Shown here: positions 51,154 through 60,477 of the stretch, one piece after another
Position numbering within the stretch: position 1 is the stretch's first letter
Layout of the letters: each line of letters starts with the position of its first letter
From: Herbaspirillum sp. AP02
Lineage (GTDB): Bacteria; Pseudomonadota; Gammaproteobacteria; Burkholderiales; Burkholderiaceae_D
DNA: 64,000 nt
Direction: 5' to 3'
Assembly (NCBI RefSeq): GCF_015767275.1
Contig: NZ_JADWMY010000004.1
Location: forward strand, 287,419-351,418
Made by a program: the position numbers and the translations under genes
The notes under the pieces: generated by a model
What the model saw: only the letters and a program-made list of their open reading frames with translations
Database searches by the model: none
What the model was told of the DNA's origin: nothing

Positions 51154-51388
51154 GAGTCTCCTCGCGTTTCTTGATGGATTGATCCCTGCGGGAACGCAGG
51201 GCCGGGGGCATTGCCACGGAGAGACTGTAGGGCTGCGCTAGCGCAGGCGCCATCGGCGGAGTTCGGCAGCTATCGTAGGAGAGTTGGAAAAACGCATGCA
51301 GGCATGCGCGAAGGGTGATGACAGCATCTGCAGCGCATTGCCTGCCACTCTTGGGTAGAATGGCCGCCTCCCTCCTGTAGAGACCATC

Positions 51389-52048
51389 ATGGCCATCACC
51401 ACTTTCCTGTTCGATCTCGACGGCACGCTCATGGACAGCGACGCCCTGCATCACGCCGCGTTCAACACCATCCTGGCGCGCTGGGACCGGCATATCGATG
51501 TCGATTACTACAAGACCCACATCATGGGCGCCTCCAACGCCATGATCTTCGACCACCTGTTCCCCGGCATGCCGGCCGAGCAATACATCCCGCTGGCCGA
51601 AGAAAAGGAAAGCCTGTTCCGCTCGCAGCTGGACCAGCACGTCGCGCCGACCGCGGGCATCGAGCGTCTGCTGGAGCACATCGCCCGTATCGGCGGCCGT
51701 AGCGCAGTGGTCACCAATGCCCCCCGTGCCAATGCCGAAGTGATGTTGAAGGCCACCGGTCTGGCCGGGCGCTTCGATGCACTGGTCATCGGCGACGAAC
51801 TGGAACGCGCCAAACCCGATCCCCTGCCCTACCTGACCGGGCTGCAGTTACTCGGTGGCACGGCAAGCCAGGCGGTCGCTTTCGAGGATTCCAGCTCGGG
51901 GGTAAAGGCGGCCAGCAGCGCCGGCATCTGGACCTTCGGCATGCTCGGCGGTCTGGACGAGAGCCGGCTGCGCGCGGCCGGGGCCCATGCGGTGATCCGT
52001 GACTTCAACGGCGCCAACCTGTGGGACAAGATCGCGCCACAGCCTTGA
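51389..52048 (+). CDS. HAD-superfamily phosphatase (beta-phosphoglucomutase/phosphoglycolate phosphatase-like)
   Basis: 219 residues. HAD motifs: FDLDGTLMDSD (catalytic Asp 8 and 10), TNAP (motif II Thr), the Lys of ERAKPDPLPY (motif III) and EDSSSGVKAA (motif IV). A helical cap lies at about 15-90. It hydrolyses phosphate from a small sugar or organic phosphate in the cytoplasm; the exact substrate is unknown. Single gene. Confidence 0.9.
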   Translation: MAITTFLFDLDGTLMDSDALHHAAFNTILARWDRHIDVDYYKTHIMGASNAMIFDHLFPGMPAEQYIPLAEEKESLFRSQLDQHVAPTAGIERLLEHIARIGGRSAVVTNAPRANAEVMLKATGLAGRFDALVIGDELERAKPDPLPYLTGLQLLGGTASQAVAFEDSSSGVKAASSAGIWTFGMLGGLDESRLRAAGAHAVIRDFNGANLWDKIAPQP

Positions 52049-52136
52049 ACCCGGTATCGCCCTATCCGAAGGGATAATGTCGGCCTGTGCGGCGGGGTGC
52101 TAAGGTGCGCGGGATCATCCCTAGCCCCCTGCCCCC

Positions 52137-52712
52137 GTGAACAAATCCCGGCTTGAAGCCTTCAGCGATGGCGTCTTCGCCATCGTCCTCACCATCATGG
52201 TCCTGGAACTGCATGCGCCCGCTTCAGCCGAGCCGAGCGCCTTGCTGGCACTGGCACCGGCACTGCTGAGCTACGCGCTCAGCTTTTTGTACGTCGGCAT
52301 CTACTGGACCAACCACCACCACCTGTTCCAGCTCGCCGATCGCGTCAATCTGCGCGTACTCTGGGCCAACCTGCATCTGCTGTTCTGGCTCTCGCTGCTG
52401 CCCTTCGCCACTGCCTGGATCGCCGGCCATCACCGCGACATGGCGCCGGTGGCAGCCTATGGGCTGATCCTGCTGATGTGCTCGATTTCCTTCCTGGTGC
52501 TCAAGCTCACCCTGCGCACCTCCGAGCGCGATCATCCGCAAGCCGCACGCATCCTCGGGCAGGGCCGCAAGAACAATACCTCCATCCTGCTCTACGCCCT
52601 GGCGATCCTGCTATCGCAGTGGGCGCCACTGATGGCCTCAACGATCTACGCGGTACTGGCCATCGTCTGGCTGCTGCCCACGCGGGTCGCCGCGCCTGCC
52701 ACCCGAGGCTGA
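52137..52712 (+). CDS. TMEM175/DUF1211-family potassium channel-like protein
   Basis: 191 residues from a GTG start at 52137. The N-terminus RLEAFSDGVFAIVLTIMVLEL carries the FSDG motif of TMEM175 channels, with six hydrophobic segments overall and the HHHLF motif after TM2. Bacterial TMEM175 forms tetrameric potassium-leak channels. One six-helix repeat is usual for bacteria and is seen here. Confidence 0.88.
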   Translation: MNKSRLEAFSDGVFAIVLTIMVLELHAPASAEPSALLALAPALLSYALSFLYVGIYWTNHHHLFQLADRVNLRVLWANLHLLFWLSLLPFATAWIAGHHRDMAPVAAYGLILLMCSISFLVLKLTLRTSERDHPQAARILGQGRKNNTSILLYALAILLSQWAPLMASTIYAVLAIVWLLPTRVAAPATRG

Positions 52713-52739
52713 AACCAGCCCGGGCGGGCAAGAACCCGC

Positions 52740-53426
52740 TCAGTTGGCAGGCTGCTGGGTGAACTCCCAGCCGATCAGCGCCACCAGGATCAGCACCGGC
52801 ACGATCAGGCCGGCAAAGCCGATGGCATGATAGGCAAACGCCGCGGCAATCGCGCCCGCGCCGAAGGACAGCACCGGCCAGACGAACTTGATGCAGCGCT
52901 CGGTAGTGCCGGCGTCGGAGGCGCCGCGCAACATGTCCACCATGTCGATCACGACCTGGGTGACGTTGCCGGTCATCAGGGAGGTCGGCGCCAGGTGCGC
53001 CAGCAACAGTCGGCTGATGGCGCTATGCACGCCCATCGAGGCCGTACCCAGCAGGCCCGATGCCATCACCCAGCCTGCCGTGGGCGATTGCACGGGCGCG
53101 GCGGCCATGCCACACACCATGAACCCGATCAGCAGCACCAGCTGCAGTACCAGCGACCAGCCCAGTGCGCGGCCGTTGCGGCGCTGGATGGCGGCGATCA
53201 GCAGGCGTCCTGCCGCCACCCCGATGATGAAGGCCGGGAAAGCCAGGAACTTCAGCAGGATGGACATCTGCGAGGTGTCCGCCAGGGCCGAACCGATCAG
53301 GATGAAGTTGCCCGTGACGTGGGCCGTGAAGAGGCCGAACAAGGCGATGAAGCCCAGGGTGTCGACATAGGCGGCGAGAAAGGCCAGTCCGGAGGACTGC
53401 AGGCGGTTACGTTGTGCGGCATTCAT
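52740..53426 (-). CDS. DUF1275 (YoaK-family) membrane protein
   Basis: 228 residues from the ATG at 53426. Six hydrophobic segments with the family's AAYVDTLGFIALFGLFTAHVTGN signature (about 18-40) and MGVHSAISR and TSLMTGNVTQ repeats. YoaK-type proteins are small membrane proteins of unknown transport role. Convergent with the TMEM175 gene (27-nt gap). Confidence 0.88.
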   Translation of the reverse strand: MNAAQRNRLQSSGLAFLAAYVDTLGFIALFGLFTAHVTGNFILIGSALADTSQMSILLKFLAFPAFIIGVAAGRLLIAAIQRRNGRALGWSLVLQLVLLIGFMVCGMAAAPVQSPTAGWVMASGLLGTASMGVHSAISRLLLAHLAPTSLMTGNVTQVVIDMVDMLRGASDAGTTERCIKFVWPVLSFGAGAIAAAFAYHAIGFAGLIVPVLILVALIGWEFTQQPAN

Positions 53427-53725
53427 GGAGCGTCTCGCTGAGGGTCGGGAAAGTGTTGAAGAGGCTACACACCATAGCATCGCCCGCCGCCGGCGCCCAT
53501 TATCTCTGGGGATAGCAAAGGCCCCCGAAAGCCTTGCAAAAAAAGATCACATCCATCGGCAAAAAAATGTACCAAAGGCATTTTTTACAAAAAACAGCAC
53601 ATTTGTACAATCCAAATCCGGCCCGAATGCAGATGATAGGCATGACTGCACAGCATGGCCGGCGACGCATCTGATCGCCTATCGATTCGCCCTGCCTGTC
53701 GCACGGATTTTCGCAACCAGGCAAG
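53427..53725. other. Divergent region upstream of FixJ-type regulator
   Basis: 299 nt with no gene. The part near the regulator (53535-53625) is A/T-rich, with several A-runs and phased T-tracts suggesting a bent promoter. No operator could be assigned with confidence. Confidence 0.4.
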
Positions 53726-54358
53726 ATGGACAGAACCATGGAAAGTACCGTATTTGTCGTCGACGACGACGAGATGGTCAGAACTGCGCTACTACGACTG
53801 CTGGCCTCGGCCAGTATCAATGCCCGCGGCTTCGCCTCGGCCGAAGCGTTCCTGCAGGAAACCCTTCCCCGCACCCTCTGCTGCCTGCTGTTGGACATGA
53901 AGATGCCGGGCTCCGACGGCTTCGAGGTGATGCGCCGGCTGGAACAACGCGGCGACGCCATTCCCATCATCTTCATTTCCGGCTACGGCACCATCCCCAC
54001 CACGGTGCTGGCGATGAAGGCCGGCGCCCATGAGTTCCTGACCAAGCCGATCGAGGATGAACGGCTGCTCAGCGCAGTCGAGGACGCGCTGGCCATCGCC
54101 GGTCGGCAGCTGCACACGCGCACCGAAAACGCCGCCAGCACCTCGCGCCTGGAAACCCTGACCCCGCGTGAACGCGAGGTACTGGAACTGGCCATCGGCG
54201 GCCTGCTCAACAAGCAGATCGCCACCGAACTGGGCATCAGCGAAATCACCGTCAAGGTCCATAAGCGGCGCGTGATGGACAAGATGCAGACCAAGACCCT
54301 GGCCGACCTGGTGCGCACTGCCGAACGGCTACACATCCATTCGGCGCGGCATCGCTGA
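53726..54358 (+). CDS. FixJ/NarL-type two-component response regulator
   Basis: 210 residues. Receiver domain at about 8-122 (VVDDDEMV acidic pocket, LLLDMKMPG phospho-Asp, FISGYG, TKPIED Lys) followed by a LuxR-type HTH (about 140-200, LTPREREVLELAIGGLLNKQ and HKRRVMDKM). Start at 53726 or 53738. No histidine kinase is adjacent; the orphan kinase at 61516 is one candidate partner. It is convergent with an AraC regulator. Confidence 0.92.
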   Translation: MDRTMESTVFVVDDDEMVRTALLRLLASASINARGFASAEAFLQETLPRTLCCLLLDMKMPGSDGFEVMRRLEQRGDAIPIIFISGYGTIPTTVLAMKAGAHEFLTKPIEDERLLSAVEDALAIAGRQLHTRTENAASTSRLETLTPREREVLELAIGGLLNKQIATELGISEITVKVHKRRVMDKMQTKTLADLVRTAERLHIHSARHR

Positions 54359-54407
54359 CGCGGGCCGGCCGAGCGGACGCGGCGGCTCTCCTCCCGGGCG
54401 CTGCATC

Positions 54408-55274
54408 CTAACGCTGCATGCGCACCCAGGCTGCCGGCGCCATCCCCTTGAGTTGCTTGAATACCCGGCTGAAATGGCTCTGGTCGAAGAACCCGCATTC
54501 GAGGGCGATGGCGGTCATGCCACGGTCACTCTCACGCAGCAGACGGCAGGCCAGCGTCACACGCTGGCGCTGCAGCCAGGCGTGCGGCGGCATGCCGAAG
54601 CTGTGCTTGAAGGCGCGCGCGAAATGGGCGCGCGACACGCCGCAGTGGGCGGCAATCTCGGCCAGAGTCAGACGCTGGGCCAGATGCGCCAGCATGTATT
54701 CACGGGCGCGCACCTGTTGCCAGCCCGCCAGCCGCCCGCTGGTACGCGTCACGGGCTGGCCGCCGTAGCGCTGCGACAGATGGGTGTGCAGGGCCAGCGT
54801 GACGGTATCGATGAAGACCGTGTCGCTGTCATTGGCGGCCCCGCCCAGCGCCGGCAGCATGGCGTGAATCAGATGCCAGACCACGGGATCACGGATGGCT
54901 TGCACCTGATCCAGACCGCTGATACGACGCCCACCCTCCTCGCTCAATTGCTCGATGGTCGTGCGCGGCAGGTGCAGCCGCACATTGTCATAGTCCGACA
55001 GGTGCTGACAGCGCCACTGCTCGCGCAGGTCGGTGATGGCAATATCGCCGCGATGATGGGTGCCGCTATGCACCAGTTGCTGGCCACGCCAAAGCTTGTG
55101 ATGCGGGAAGTCCCGCAACTGCACGATGACAGAGAAAGCCTCGTCACTGGGAATATCGATGACCGGAGGCGGCGGCGCCGGAGACAACCCGGACGGTTCC
55201 TGCACCGCACGCACCAGCGCGATATCGTCCCGTATCCGGAGGTGTTTCATGAAGCGGGACGGGGATGCTTGCAT
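54408..55274 (-). CDS. AraC-family transcriptional regulator
   Basis: 288 residues from the ATG at 55274 (ATG at 55250 also possible; the longer frame to 55394 has no family similarity). The N-terminal sensor (FSVIVQLRDFPHHKLWRGQQ) is of the type seen in AraC regulators of small hydrolase/oxidoreductase genes. The C-terminal HTH_18 (about 195-285) has LAEIAAHCGVSRAHFARAFK and CGFFDQSHFSRVFKQLKG. Closest in design to the regulator at 63105. Target unknown. Confidence 0.9.
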   Translation of the reverse strand: MQASPSRFMKHLRIRDDIALVRAVQEPSGLSPAPPPPVIDIPSDEAFSVIVQLRDFPHHKLWRGQQLVHSGTHHRGDIAITDLREQWRCQHLSDYDNVRLHLPRTTIEQLSEEGGRRISGLDQVQAIRDPVVWHLIHAMLPALGGAANDSDTVFIDTVTLALHTHLSQRYGGQPVTRTSGRLAGWQQVRAREYMLAHLAQRLTLAEIAAHCGVSRAHFARAFKHSFGMPPHAWLQRQRVTLACRLLRESDRGMTAIALECGFFDQSHFSRVFKQLKGMAPAAWVRMQR

Positions 55275-55408
55275 CGTGAAAATCAGCTTGGGGAATAAAA
55301 AAGGAGAAGCGGGAAACCCGGACTGGCACCCGATCTTAACAAAAATCCAAAAACAAGAATGGGCAGGCCCCGTCGGTCCTGCCCATTTCCACATCGGCCC
55401 GGCTCGCT

Positions 55409-55942
55409 TCAGACCGAGGTGCGGCCCGATTCGAACAGGAACCAGGCGCGCTGCTCGGCCTCGTCGATCCAGTTCTCCAGCAGGCTGGCACTGGCCACGT
55501 CGCCATGCTCATCGCACAGTTCGTGGGTCGCCATCATGAAGCCGACCAGGCGCAGGTTGTCCTCGCGCAGTTCGGCCAGCATGTCGGACGGGGTGACGAA
55601 GTCGGCATCATTGTCGGCCAGCCGCTGCAGCTTGCCGATATGCCCGGTCGAACGCAAGGTGGTGCCGCCGATCTTGCGCACCCGCTCGGCCACCGCATCG
55701 GTGATGGCGATGATCTGCTGGGACTGGTCGTCCAGCAACAGGTGGTAGTCGCGGAAGTGCGGCCCGGACATGTGCCAGTGGAAATTCTTCGTCTTCAGGT
55801 ACAAGGCGAAGATATCGGCCAGCAGCATGGTCAATGCGCCGCCGATTTCCTGGCTGGCCTGCCCGGAGAGCAGGCCAGGCGTGGCCAGCGGCGCCAGGCG
55901 GCGCTTTTCCAGTTGCTGGCGTTGGGTAGCATCGAGACTCAT
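55409..55942 (-). CDS. Dps-family ferritin-like protein
   Basis: 177 residues from the ATG at 55942. The ferroxidase/dimer-interface motif TKNFHWHMSGPHFRDYHLLLDDQ begins near residue 50. DAVAERVRKIGG and a C-terminal helix (CDEHGDVASASLLENWIDEAE) complete the four-helix bundle. Dps proteins oxidise iron and protect DNA in starvation or peroxide stress. It lies 5 nt after the alpha/beta hydrolase gene, so both are probably one stress-related transcript. Confidence 0.92.
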   Translation of the reverse strand: MSLDATQRQQLEKRRLAPLATPGLLSGQASQEIGGALTMLLADIFALYLKTKNFHWHMSGPHFRDYHLLLDDQSQQIIAITDAVAERVRKIGGTTLRSTGHIGKLQRLADNDADFVTPSDMLAELREDNLRLVGFMMATHELCDEHGDVASASLLENWIDEAEQRAWFLFESGRTSV

Positions 55943-55947
55943 GATGC

Positions 55948-56775
55948 TTACGCCTTCAGGAAGGCCAGCAGGTCTTCGTTGATCTGGTCCTTGTGGGTAG
56001 CGCACAGGGCGTGCGGGGCGCCACTGTAGACCTTCAGCTGCGCGCCCGGCACCATTTCGGCCACCAGCTTGCCGGTGGTGGCGAAGGGCACGACCTGATC
56101 GTCGTCACCGTGGATCACCAGGGTGGGGAAGTTGAACTTCTTGATGTCTTCACGGAAGTCGGTGCCGGAGAAGGCGGTCACGCAATCCAGCGTTCCCTTG
56201 AGCGAGGCCAGCATGGCGATGTTGAAGGTCTGCCCCAGCACCCCGGGGCTGACGGCGTCACCCTTGCCGGGACGATTGGTACCGAAGAAGACAGACGCGA
56301 AATCGCTGATGAATTGTGCACGGTCCTTCAGCAGACCGGCCTGGATGCCGGCGAACACCTCAGCCGGCACGCCCTGGGGGAAGTCGGGTGCCTGACCAAA
56401 GATCGGGGTCACCGCGCCCAGCAGCGCTGCCTTGGCCACGCGCTTGCTGCCGTGGCGACCGACATAGCGGGCAACATCACCGCCGCCCATGGAGAAGCCC
56501 ACCAGGGTGGCGCCTTGCAGGTCCAGCTTGTCCATCAGCTCGGCCAGGTCGTCGGCAAAGGTGTCGTAGTTGTAACCGTTCCAGGGCTGGCTGGAACGAC
56601 CGAAGCCACGGCGATCATAGGCGATCACGCGGAAACCGCGCTCGGCCAGGAAATTCATCTGGTATTCCCACATGTCGGCGTCCAGCGGCCAGCCATGGCC
56701 GAAGACGACCGGTTGGCCACTGCCCCAGTCCTTGTAATAGATTTCGGTGCCGTCGCGGGTGGTGATGGTGCTCAT
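55948..56775 (-). CDS. Alpha/beta hydrolase (non-heme chloroperoxidase-like)
   Basis: 275 residues from the ATG at 56775, preceded by AAGGAG. Catalytic triad: nucleophile Ser in GFSMGGG (about 97), Asp in VIHGDDDQVVP, His in GAPHALCATH. The opening TRDGTEIYYKDWG and FGHGWPLDADMW (oxyanion hole) are typical of chloroperoxidase-type hydrolases and esterases. Downstream Dps gene suggests a peroxide-stress setting. Natural substrate unknown. Confidence 0.92.
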   Translation of the reverse strand: MSTITTRDGTEIYYKDWGSGQPVVFGHGWPLDADMWEYQMNFLAERGFRVIAYDRRGFGRSSQPWNGYNYDTFADDLAELMDKLDLQGATLVGFSMGGGDVARYVGRHGSKRVAKAALLGAVTPIFGQAPDFPQGVPAEVFAGIQAGLLKDRAQFISDFASVFFGTNRPGKGDAVSPGVLGQTFNIAMLASLKGTLDCVTAFSGTDFREDIKKFNFPTLVIHGDDDQVVPFATTGKLVAEMVPGAQLKVYSGAPHALCATHKDQINEDLLAFLKA

Positions 56776-56906
56776 GGATGTACTCCTTGGTGAAGTGTTG
56801 GGTCGAAAAAAACGCTGGGGGTGCGACGGCAAGGCATATGCCGCCGCTGACTGTCCGGCTGTTGTTGAACCAGCTTCTTGTCGTCCGTACGATGAAAAAC
56901 TGTTGC

Positions 56907-57329
56907 CTATGACTGTGCGCTACCGCGCCCCAGGCGCCACTGGCCCGGGCCGCACAGCGCGATGGAGGTGAAGATCACCAGCAGCAACCAGCCGAACTGA
57001 CCCTCGGCAATGCTCCAGCCGGGATGCACCGCCAGCATCGCCACCAGCAGCACGCCGATGATGGGCAGGCAGGCCAGGCGGGTGAAGAGGCCCAGCGCGA
57101 TCAGGATGGGGCAAAGCGCCTCGGCAAAGATGGCCGCCCATAGCGAGACGGTCGGCCCCATGCCGAAGGGGTCTTCGATCACGGTCAGTTCATGGGCGTA
57201 ATGCAACAGCTTGGGCAGGCCATGTACGTAGAACAACATGAAGCTGCCCGCCAGGCGCAGGAACAGCAGCCCCAGGTCCAGGGGTGGGACCGGCAGACCC
57301 TGCCGGCGGGGGAGTTGGCGCGCCTGCAT
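56907..57329 (-). CDS. DoxX-family membrane protein
   Basis: 140 residues from the ATG at 57329, which lies 2 nt after the amidohydrolase stop. Four hydrophobic helices: LGLLFLRLAGSFMLFYVHGLPK, a GPTVSLWAAIFAEALCPILIALGL pair and a final one before QWRLGRG. DoxX proteins are small quinone-related or oxidative-stress membrane proteins. The longer open frame to 57542 overlaps the amidohydrolase tail and has no similarity. Co-transcribed with the amidohydrolase. Confidence 0.85.
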   Translation of the reverse strand: MQARQLPRRQGLPVPPLDLGLLFLRLAGSFMLFYVHGLPKLLHYAHELTVIEDPFGMGPTVSLWAAIFAEALCPILIALGLFTRLACLPIIGVLLVAMLAVHPGWSIAEGQFGWLLLVIFTSIALCGPGQWRLGRGSAQS

Positions 57330-57331
57330 GA

Positions 57332-59215
57332 TCAGAACGCGAAGCAGCTGCAACCCAACGCGCCCCAGAAGCCGGCGAAGTTGGAGACCGGGACGCTGGA
57401 CTTGCGCGCCACATCGTGGGAGTGACCATGCACGCCGCAGGAACCGACGCAGGCGTGCGGCAGGGTCGCCTTCTTCTGGCGGGCAGCATCGTTCTTTGCC
57501 ACGGCACGATAGTGTCCCGGCACCTTGGCCACCGGCGACCATTCGGGCAGCACGGGGATCTCGCCCGGCCCATGCGAGGAAAACGCACCGGTCCCATAGA
57601 CCACCTTGCCATCGACCACGGTCATCACCGATTCGATGCTCTTGATGTCATCTTCATGAACGCTGAAGAAGTCGGCCGACAGCACCGCCAGGTCGGCCAG
57701 TTGACCGGCCTGGATGCGGCCCTTCTTGGCCTGTTCGCTGGAGAACCAGGCACTGCCTGCGGTCCACAGTTCCAGTGCGGTCTCGCGTGGCAGGCGGCCG
57801 GCGGCCCCATACAGCTTGGCACCACCGACCGTGCGGCCGGACACCAGCCAGTACAGCGCAGTCCACGGGTTGTAGCTGGCCACGCGGGTGGCATCGGTAC
57901 CGGCGCCGACCGGCACGCCCATTTCCAGCATCTTGGCGATCGGCGGGGTGTGCTCGGCCGCCTCCACGCCGTAGCGGTCGATGAAGTATTCGCCCTGGAA
58001 GGCCATGCGGTGCTGGATGGCAATGCCACCGCCCAGCGCCTTGACGCGCTCGATGTTGCGCTCGGTAATGGTCTCGGCGTGGTCGAACATCCAGTGCAGG
58101 CCATCGAAGGGAATGTCGCGGTTGACCTTCTCGAACACGTCCAGCATGCGCGAAATCGACTCGTCATAGGTGGCGTGCAGGCGGAACGGCCAGCGGTTGG
58201 ACACCAGGTGGCGCACCACCCGTTCCAGTTCTTCTTCCATGCCATCGGCCAGGTCGGGACGCGGCTCCAGGAAGTCCTCGAAGTCGGCGGCCGAGAACAC
58301 CAGCATTTCACCGGCGCCGTTATGGCGCAGGAAATCATCGCCATCGCCCGGCTTGACCATGCCGGTCCATTTCTGGAAGTCGCTCAGCTCGGCCCCCTTG
58401 CTCTGGGTAAAGAGGTTGTAGGCGATGCGGATGGTCAACTGTCCATCGGCGGCCAGCTTGTTGATGATCTGGTAATCATCGGGGTAGTTCTGGAAGCCGC
58501 CGCCAGCGTCGATGGCGCTGGTCACGCCCAGACGGTTCAGTTCGCGCATGAACTGGCGGGTGGAATTGACCTGGTATTCCTGCGGCAGGGTCGGTCCCTT
58601 GGCCAGGGTGGCGTACAGGATCATGGCATTGGGACGGGCGATGAGCATGCCGGTCGGATTGCCCGAGGCATCGCGCACGATCTCGCCCCCCGGCGGGTTG
58701 GGGGTGTCCTTGGTATAGCCGACCGCCTGCAGCGCAGCGCGGTTGAGCAGGGCGCGGTCATACAGGTGCAGCACGAAGACCGGGGTATCGGGTGCAGCGG
58801 CATTCAGTTCTTCCAGCGTGGGCATGCGCTTCTCGGCGAACTGGAATTCAGTCCAGCCGCCGACCACACGCACCCATTGCGGGTGCGGGGTGCGGGCCGC
58901 CTGGTCCTTGAGCATGCGCAGGGCATCGGCCAGCGAGGGCACGCCTTCCCAGCGCAGTTCCAGGTTGTAGTTCAGGCCACCGCGGATCAGGTGCAGGTGG
59001 GAGTCGTTCAGGCCGGGGATAACGGTGCGACCGCCCAGGTCGATCACCTTGGTCTGGGCCTGCTTCAGACGCATGACGTCGGCGGCGCTGCCGACGTCGA
59101 GGAATTTGCCGCCACCGATGGCAACGGCCTCGGCAATGGGGTTCTGCTTGTCAACGGTGTGGATCTTGCCGTTCAGCAGGATCAGATCGGGGGTAACGCT
59201 GGTTGCGGTCGTCAT
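57332..59215 (-). CDS. YtcJ-type amidohydrolase with Cys/His-rich C-terminal tail
   Basis: 627 residues from the ATG at 59215, preceded by GGAG; a start at 59230 lacks a ribosome site. Amidohydrolase_3 motifs: NGKIHTVDKQNPIAEAVAI, PGLNDSHLHLIRGG (HxH metal ligands), DHAETITERN and GTDATRVASYNPW (Asp ligand). The last 50 residues (KKATLPHACVGSCGVHGHSH onward to GCSCFAF) are rich in Cys and His and could bind an extra metal. Divergent from the isochorismatase-type hydrolase. Substrate unknown; family members hydrolyse N-acyl or cyclic amides. Confidence 0.9.
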   Translation of the reverse strand: MTTATSVTPDLILLNGKIHTVDKQNPIAEAVAIGGGKFLDVGSAADVMRLKQAQTKVIDLGGRTVIPGLNDSHLHLIRGGLNYNLELRWEGVPSLADALRMLKDQAARTPHPQWVRVVGGWTEFQFAEKRMPTLEELNAAAPDTPVFVLHLYDRALLNRAALQAVGYTKDTPNPPGGEIVRDASGNPTGMLIARPNAMILYATLAKGPTLPQEYQVNSTRQFMRELNRLGVTSAIDAGGGFQNYPDDYQIINKLAADGQLTIRIAYNLFTQSKGAELSDFQKWTGMVKPGDGDDFLRHNGAGEMLVFSAADFEDFLEPRPDLADGMEEELERVVRHLVSNRWPFRLHATYDESISRMLDVFEKVNRDIPFDGLHWMFDHAETITERNIERVKALGGGIAIQHRMAFQGEYFIDRYGVEAAEHTPPIAKMLEMGVPVGAGTDATRVASYNPWTALYWLVSGRTVGGAKLYGAAGRLPRETALELWTAGSAWFSSEQAKKGRIQAGQLADLAVLSADFFSVHEDDIKSIESVMTVVDGKVVYGTGAFSSHGPGEIPVLPEWSPVAKVPGHYRAVAKNDAARQKKATLPHACVGSCGVHGHSHDVARKSSVPVSNFAGFWGALGCSCFAF

Positions 59216-59519
59216 GGAGGCTCCGGACATAGACAGGGACGATGGAGAATGAGGGTGGCGGATCGCACATGTCGATGCCGGCGCGGAGGTCATCAAAAAT
59301 TCACGTGCCAGTCATCCCATGTGCTTTTATTGGTGTTGGCAGTGTGCAAAAACGCCGTGCCAGCGTCTAGCTATACGAACAGATAATGGCAGTGCCCTGC
59401 CCTCTTGCCTATGATCGCCTCCGGCAGCATCACTCCCGTCTGCCTGGGTGGCCCTCGCCGCATCTCCCCGCCCTGGGGCCGCCCCACTCCTCCATACACT
59501 ACCCACCTACGGAACCATC
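59216..59519. promoter_or_regulatory. Divergent control region between amidohydrolase and isochorismatase-type hydrolase
   Basis: 304 nt with no gene. A less GC-rich stretch (59290-59400, with TTTTATTGGTGT and a TCTAGCTATACGAACAGATAATG segment) probably holds both promoters. No clear dyad or riboswitch was seen. Confidence 0.4.
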
Positions 59520-60209
59520 ATGACCACCAACTCCAAACTTGAAGTGCTGACCCCGCAGAACTGCCAGCTCATCATCATCGACCACCAGCCGCAAATGGCT
59601 TTCGGCGTGCAATCGATCGACCGCCAGGTCCTCAAGAACAATGTCGTCGCCCTGGCCAAGTCGGCCAAGGTGTTCAACATCCCCACCATCTTCACCACCG
59701 TGGAAACCCAGGGCTTCTCCGGCTACACCTATCCGGAACTGCTGTCGGTGTTCCCGGAGCACGACGTCCTGGAACGCACCTCCATGAACTCCTGGGATGA
59801 CCAGAAGGTGCGCGACGCCCTCAAGGCCAACGGCAAGAAGAAGGTGGTCGTGGCCGGTCTGTGGACCGAGGTCTGCAACAACAGCTTCGCCCTGTGCGCC
59901 ATGGCCGAAGGCGACTATGAAATCTACATGGTGGCCGATGCCTCCGGCGGCACCTCCAAGGAAGCCCACGACTACGCCATGCAGCGCATGATCCAGGCCG
60001 GCGTGATCCCGGTCACCTGGCAGCAGGTGATGCTGGAATGGCAGCGTGACTGGGCCCGCAAGGAAAGCTACAACGCCGTCATGGACATCGTGCGCGAGCA
60101 CTCCGGTGCCTACGGCATGGGCGTGGACTACGCCTACACCATGGTGCACAAGGCCGAACAGCGTCCGCACGGCAACCAGAAGACCCTGGCACCGGTTCCC
60201 GCCAAGTAA
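59520..60209 (+). CDS. Isochorismatase-fold (YcaC-like) hydrolase
   Basis: 229 residues. Cysteine-hydrolase motifs: LIIIDHQPQMAFG (catalytic Asp about 21), a Lys in KVVVAGLWTEVCNNS and the nucleophilic Cys in TEVCN. The rest is the alpha/beta YcaC plan, including DASGGTSKEAHDYAMQRM. Substrate unknown. Transcribed away from the amidohydrolase and followed 87 nt later by two XapX genes, so the three likely form a unit. Confidence 0.9.
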   Translation: MTTNSKLEVLTPQNCQLIIIDHQPQMAFGVQSIDRQVLKNNVVALAKSAKVFNIPTIFTTVETQGFSGYTYPELLSVFPEHDVLERTSMNSWDDQKVRDALKANGKKKVVVAGLWTEVCNNSFALCAMAEGDYEIYMVADASGGTSKEAHDYAMQRMIQAGVIPVTWQQVMLEWQRDWARKESYNAVMDIVREHSGAYGMGVDYAYTMVHKAEQRPHGNQKTLAPVPAK

Positions 60210-60296
60210 TACCGTCTACCCTCGCCGTCTGTGTTCTGGCCCCTCCACGGGCGGGAACATAGGAGGCGTTGCGACATCTTCACGAGGAGCCGGGCC

Positions 60297-60464
60297 ATGT
60301 CCGCTTATCTGATTTCACTGGGCGCCGGCATGCTGATCGGCGTCTTCTATGCCTTGTTCAAGGTGCGTTCACCGGCGCCGCCGGGCATCGCCCTGATCGG
60401 CCTGCTCGGCATGGTGCTGGGCGAACGTCTGATCACTGGGGTCGGCCACCTGTTTGGCGGCTGA
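60297..60464 (+). CDS. XapX-domain small membrane protein
   Basis: 55 residues from the ATG at 60297, preceded by GAGGAG. Two hydrophobic segments around the XapX core VRSPAPPGIALIGLLGMVLGE. XapX proteins are tiny membrane proteins of unknown function. A second XapX gene starts 13 nt downstream. Confidence 0.88.
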   Translation: MSAYLISLGAGMLIGVFYALFKVRSPAPPGIALIGLLGMVLGERLITGVGHLFGG

Positions 60465-60477
60465 TCCGGGAGTCCCC

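Noticed and set aside
53570..53612. TGTACCAAA/TTTGTACA inverted arms upstream of the FixJ-type gene
   Set aside because: Arms carry a bulge and are about 25 bp apart in an A/T-rich stretch; likely chance.
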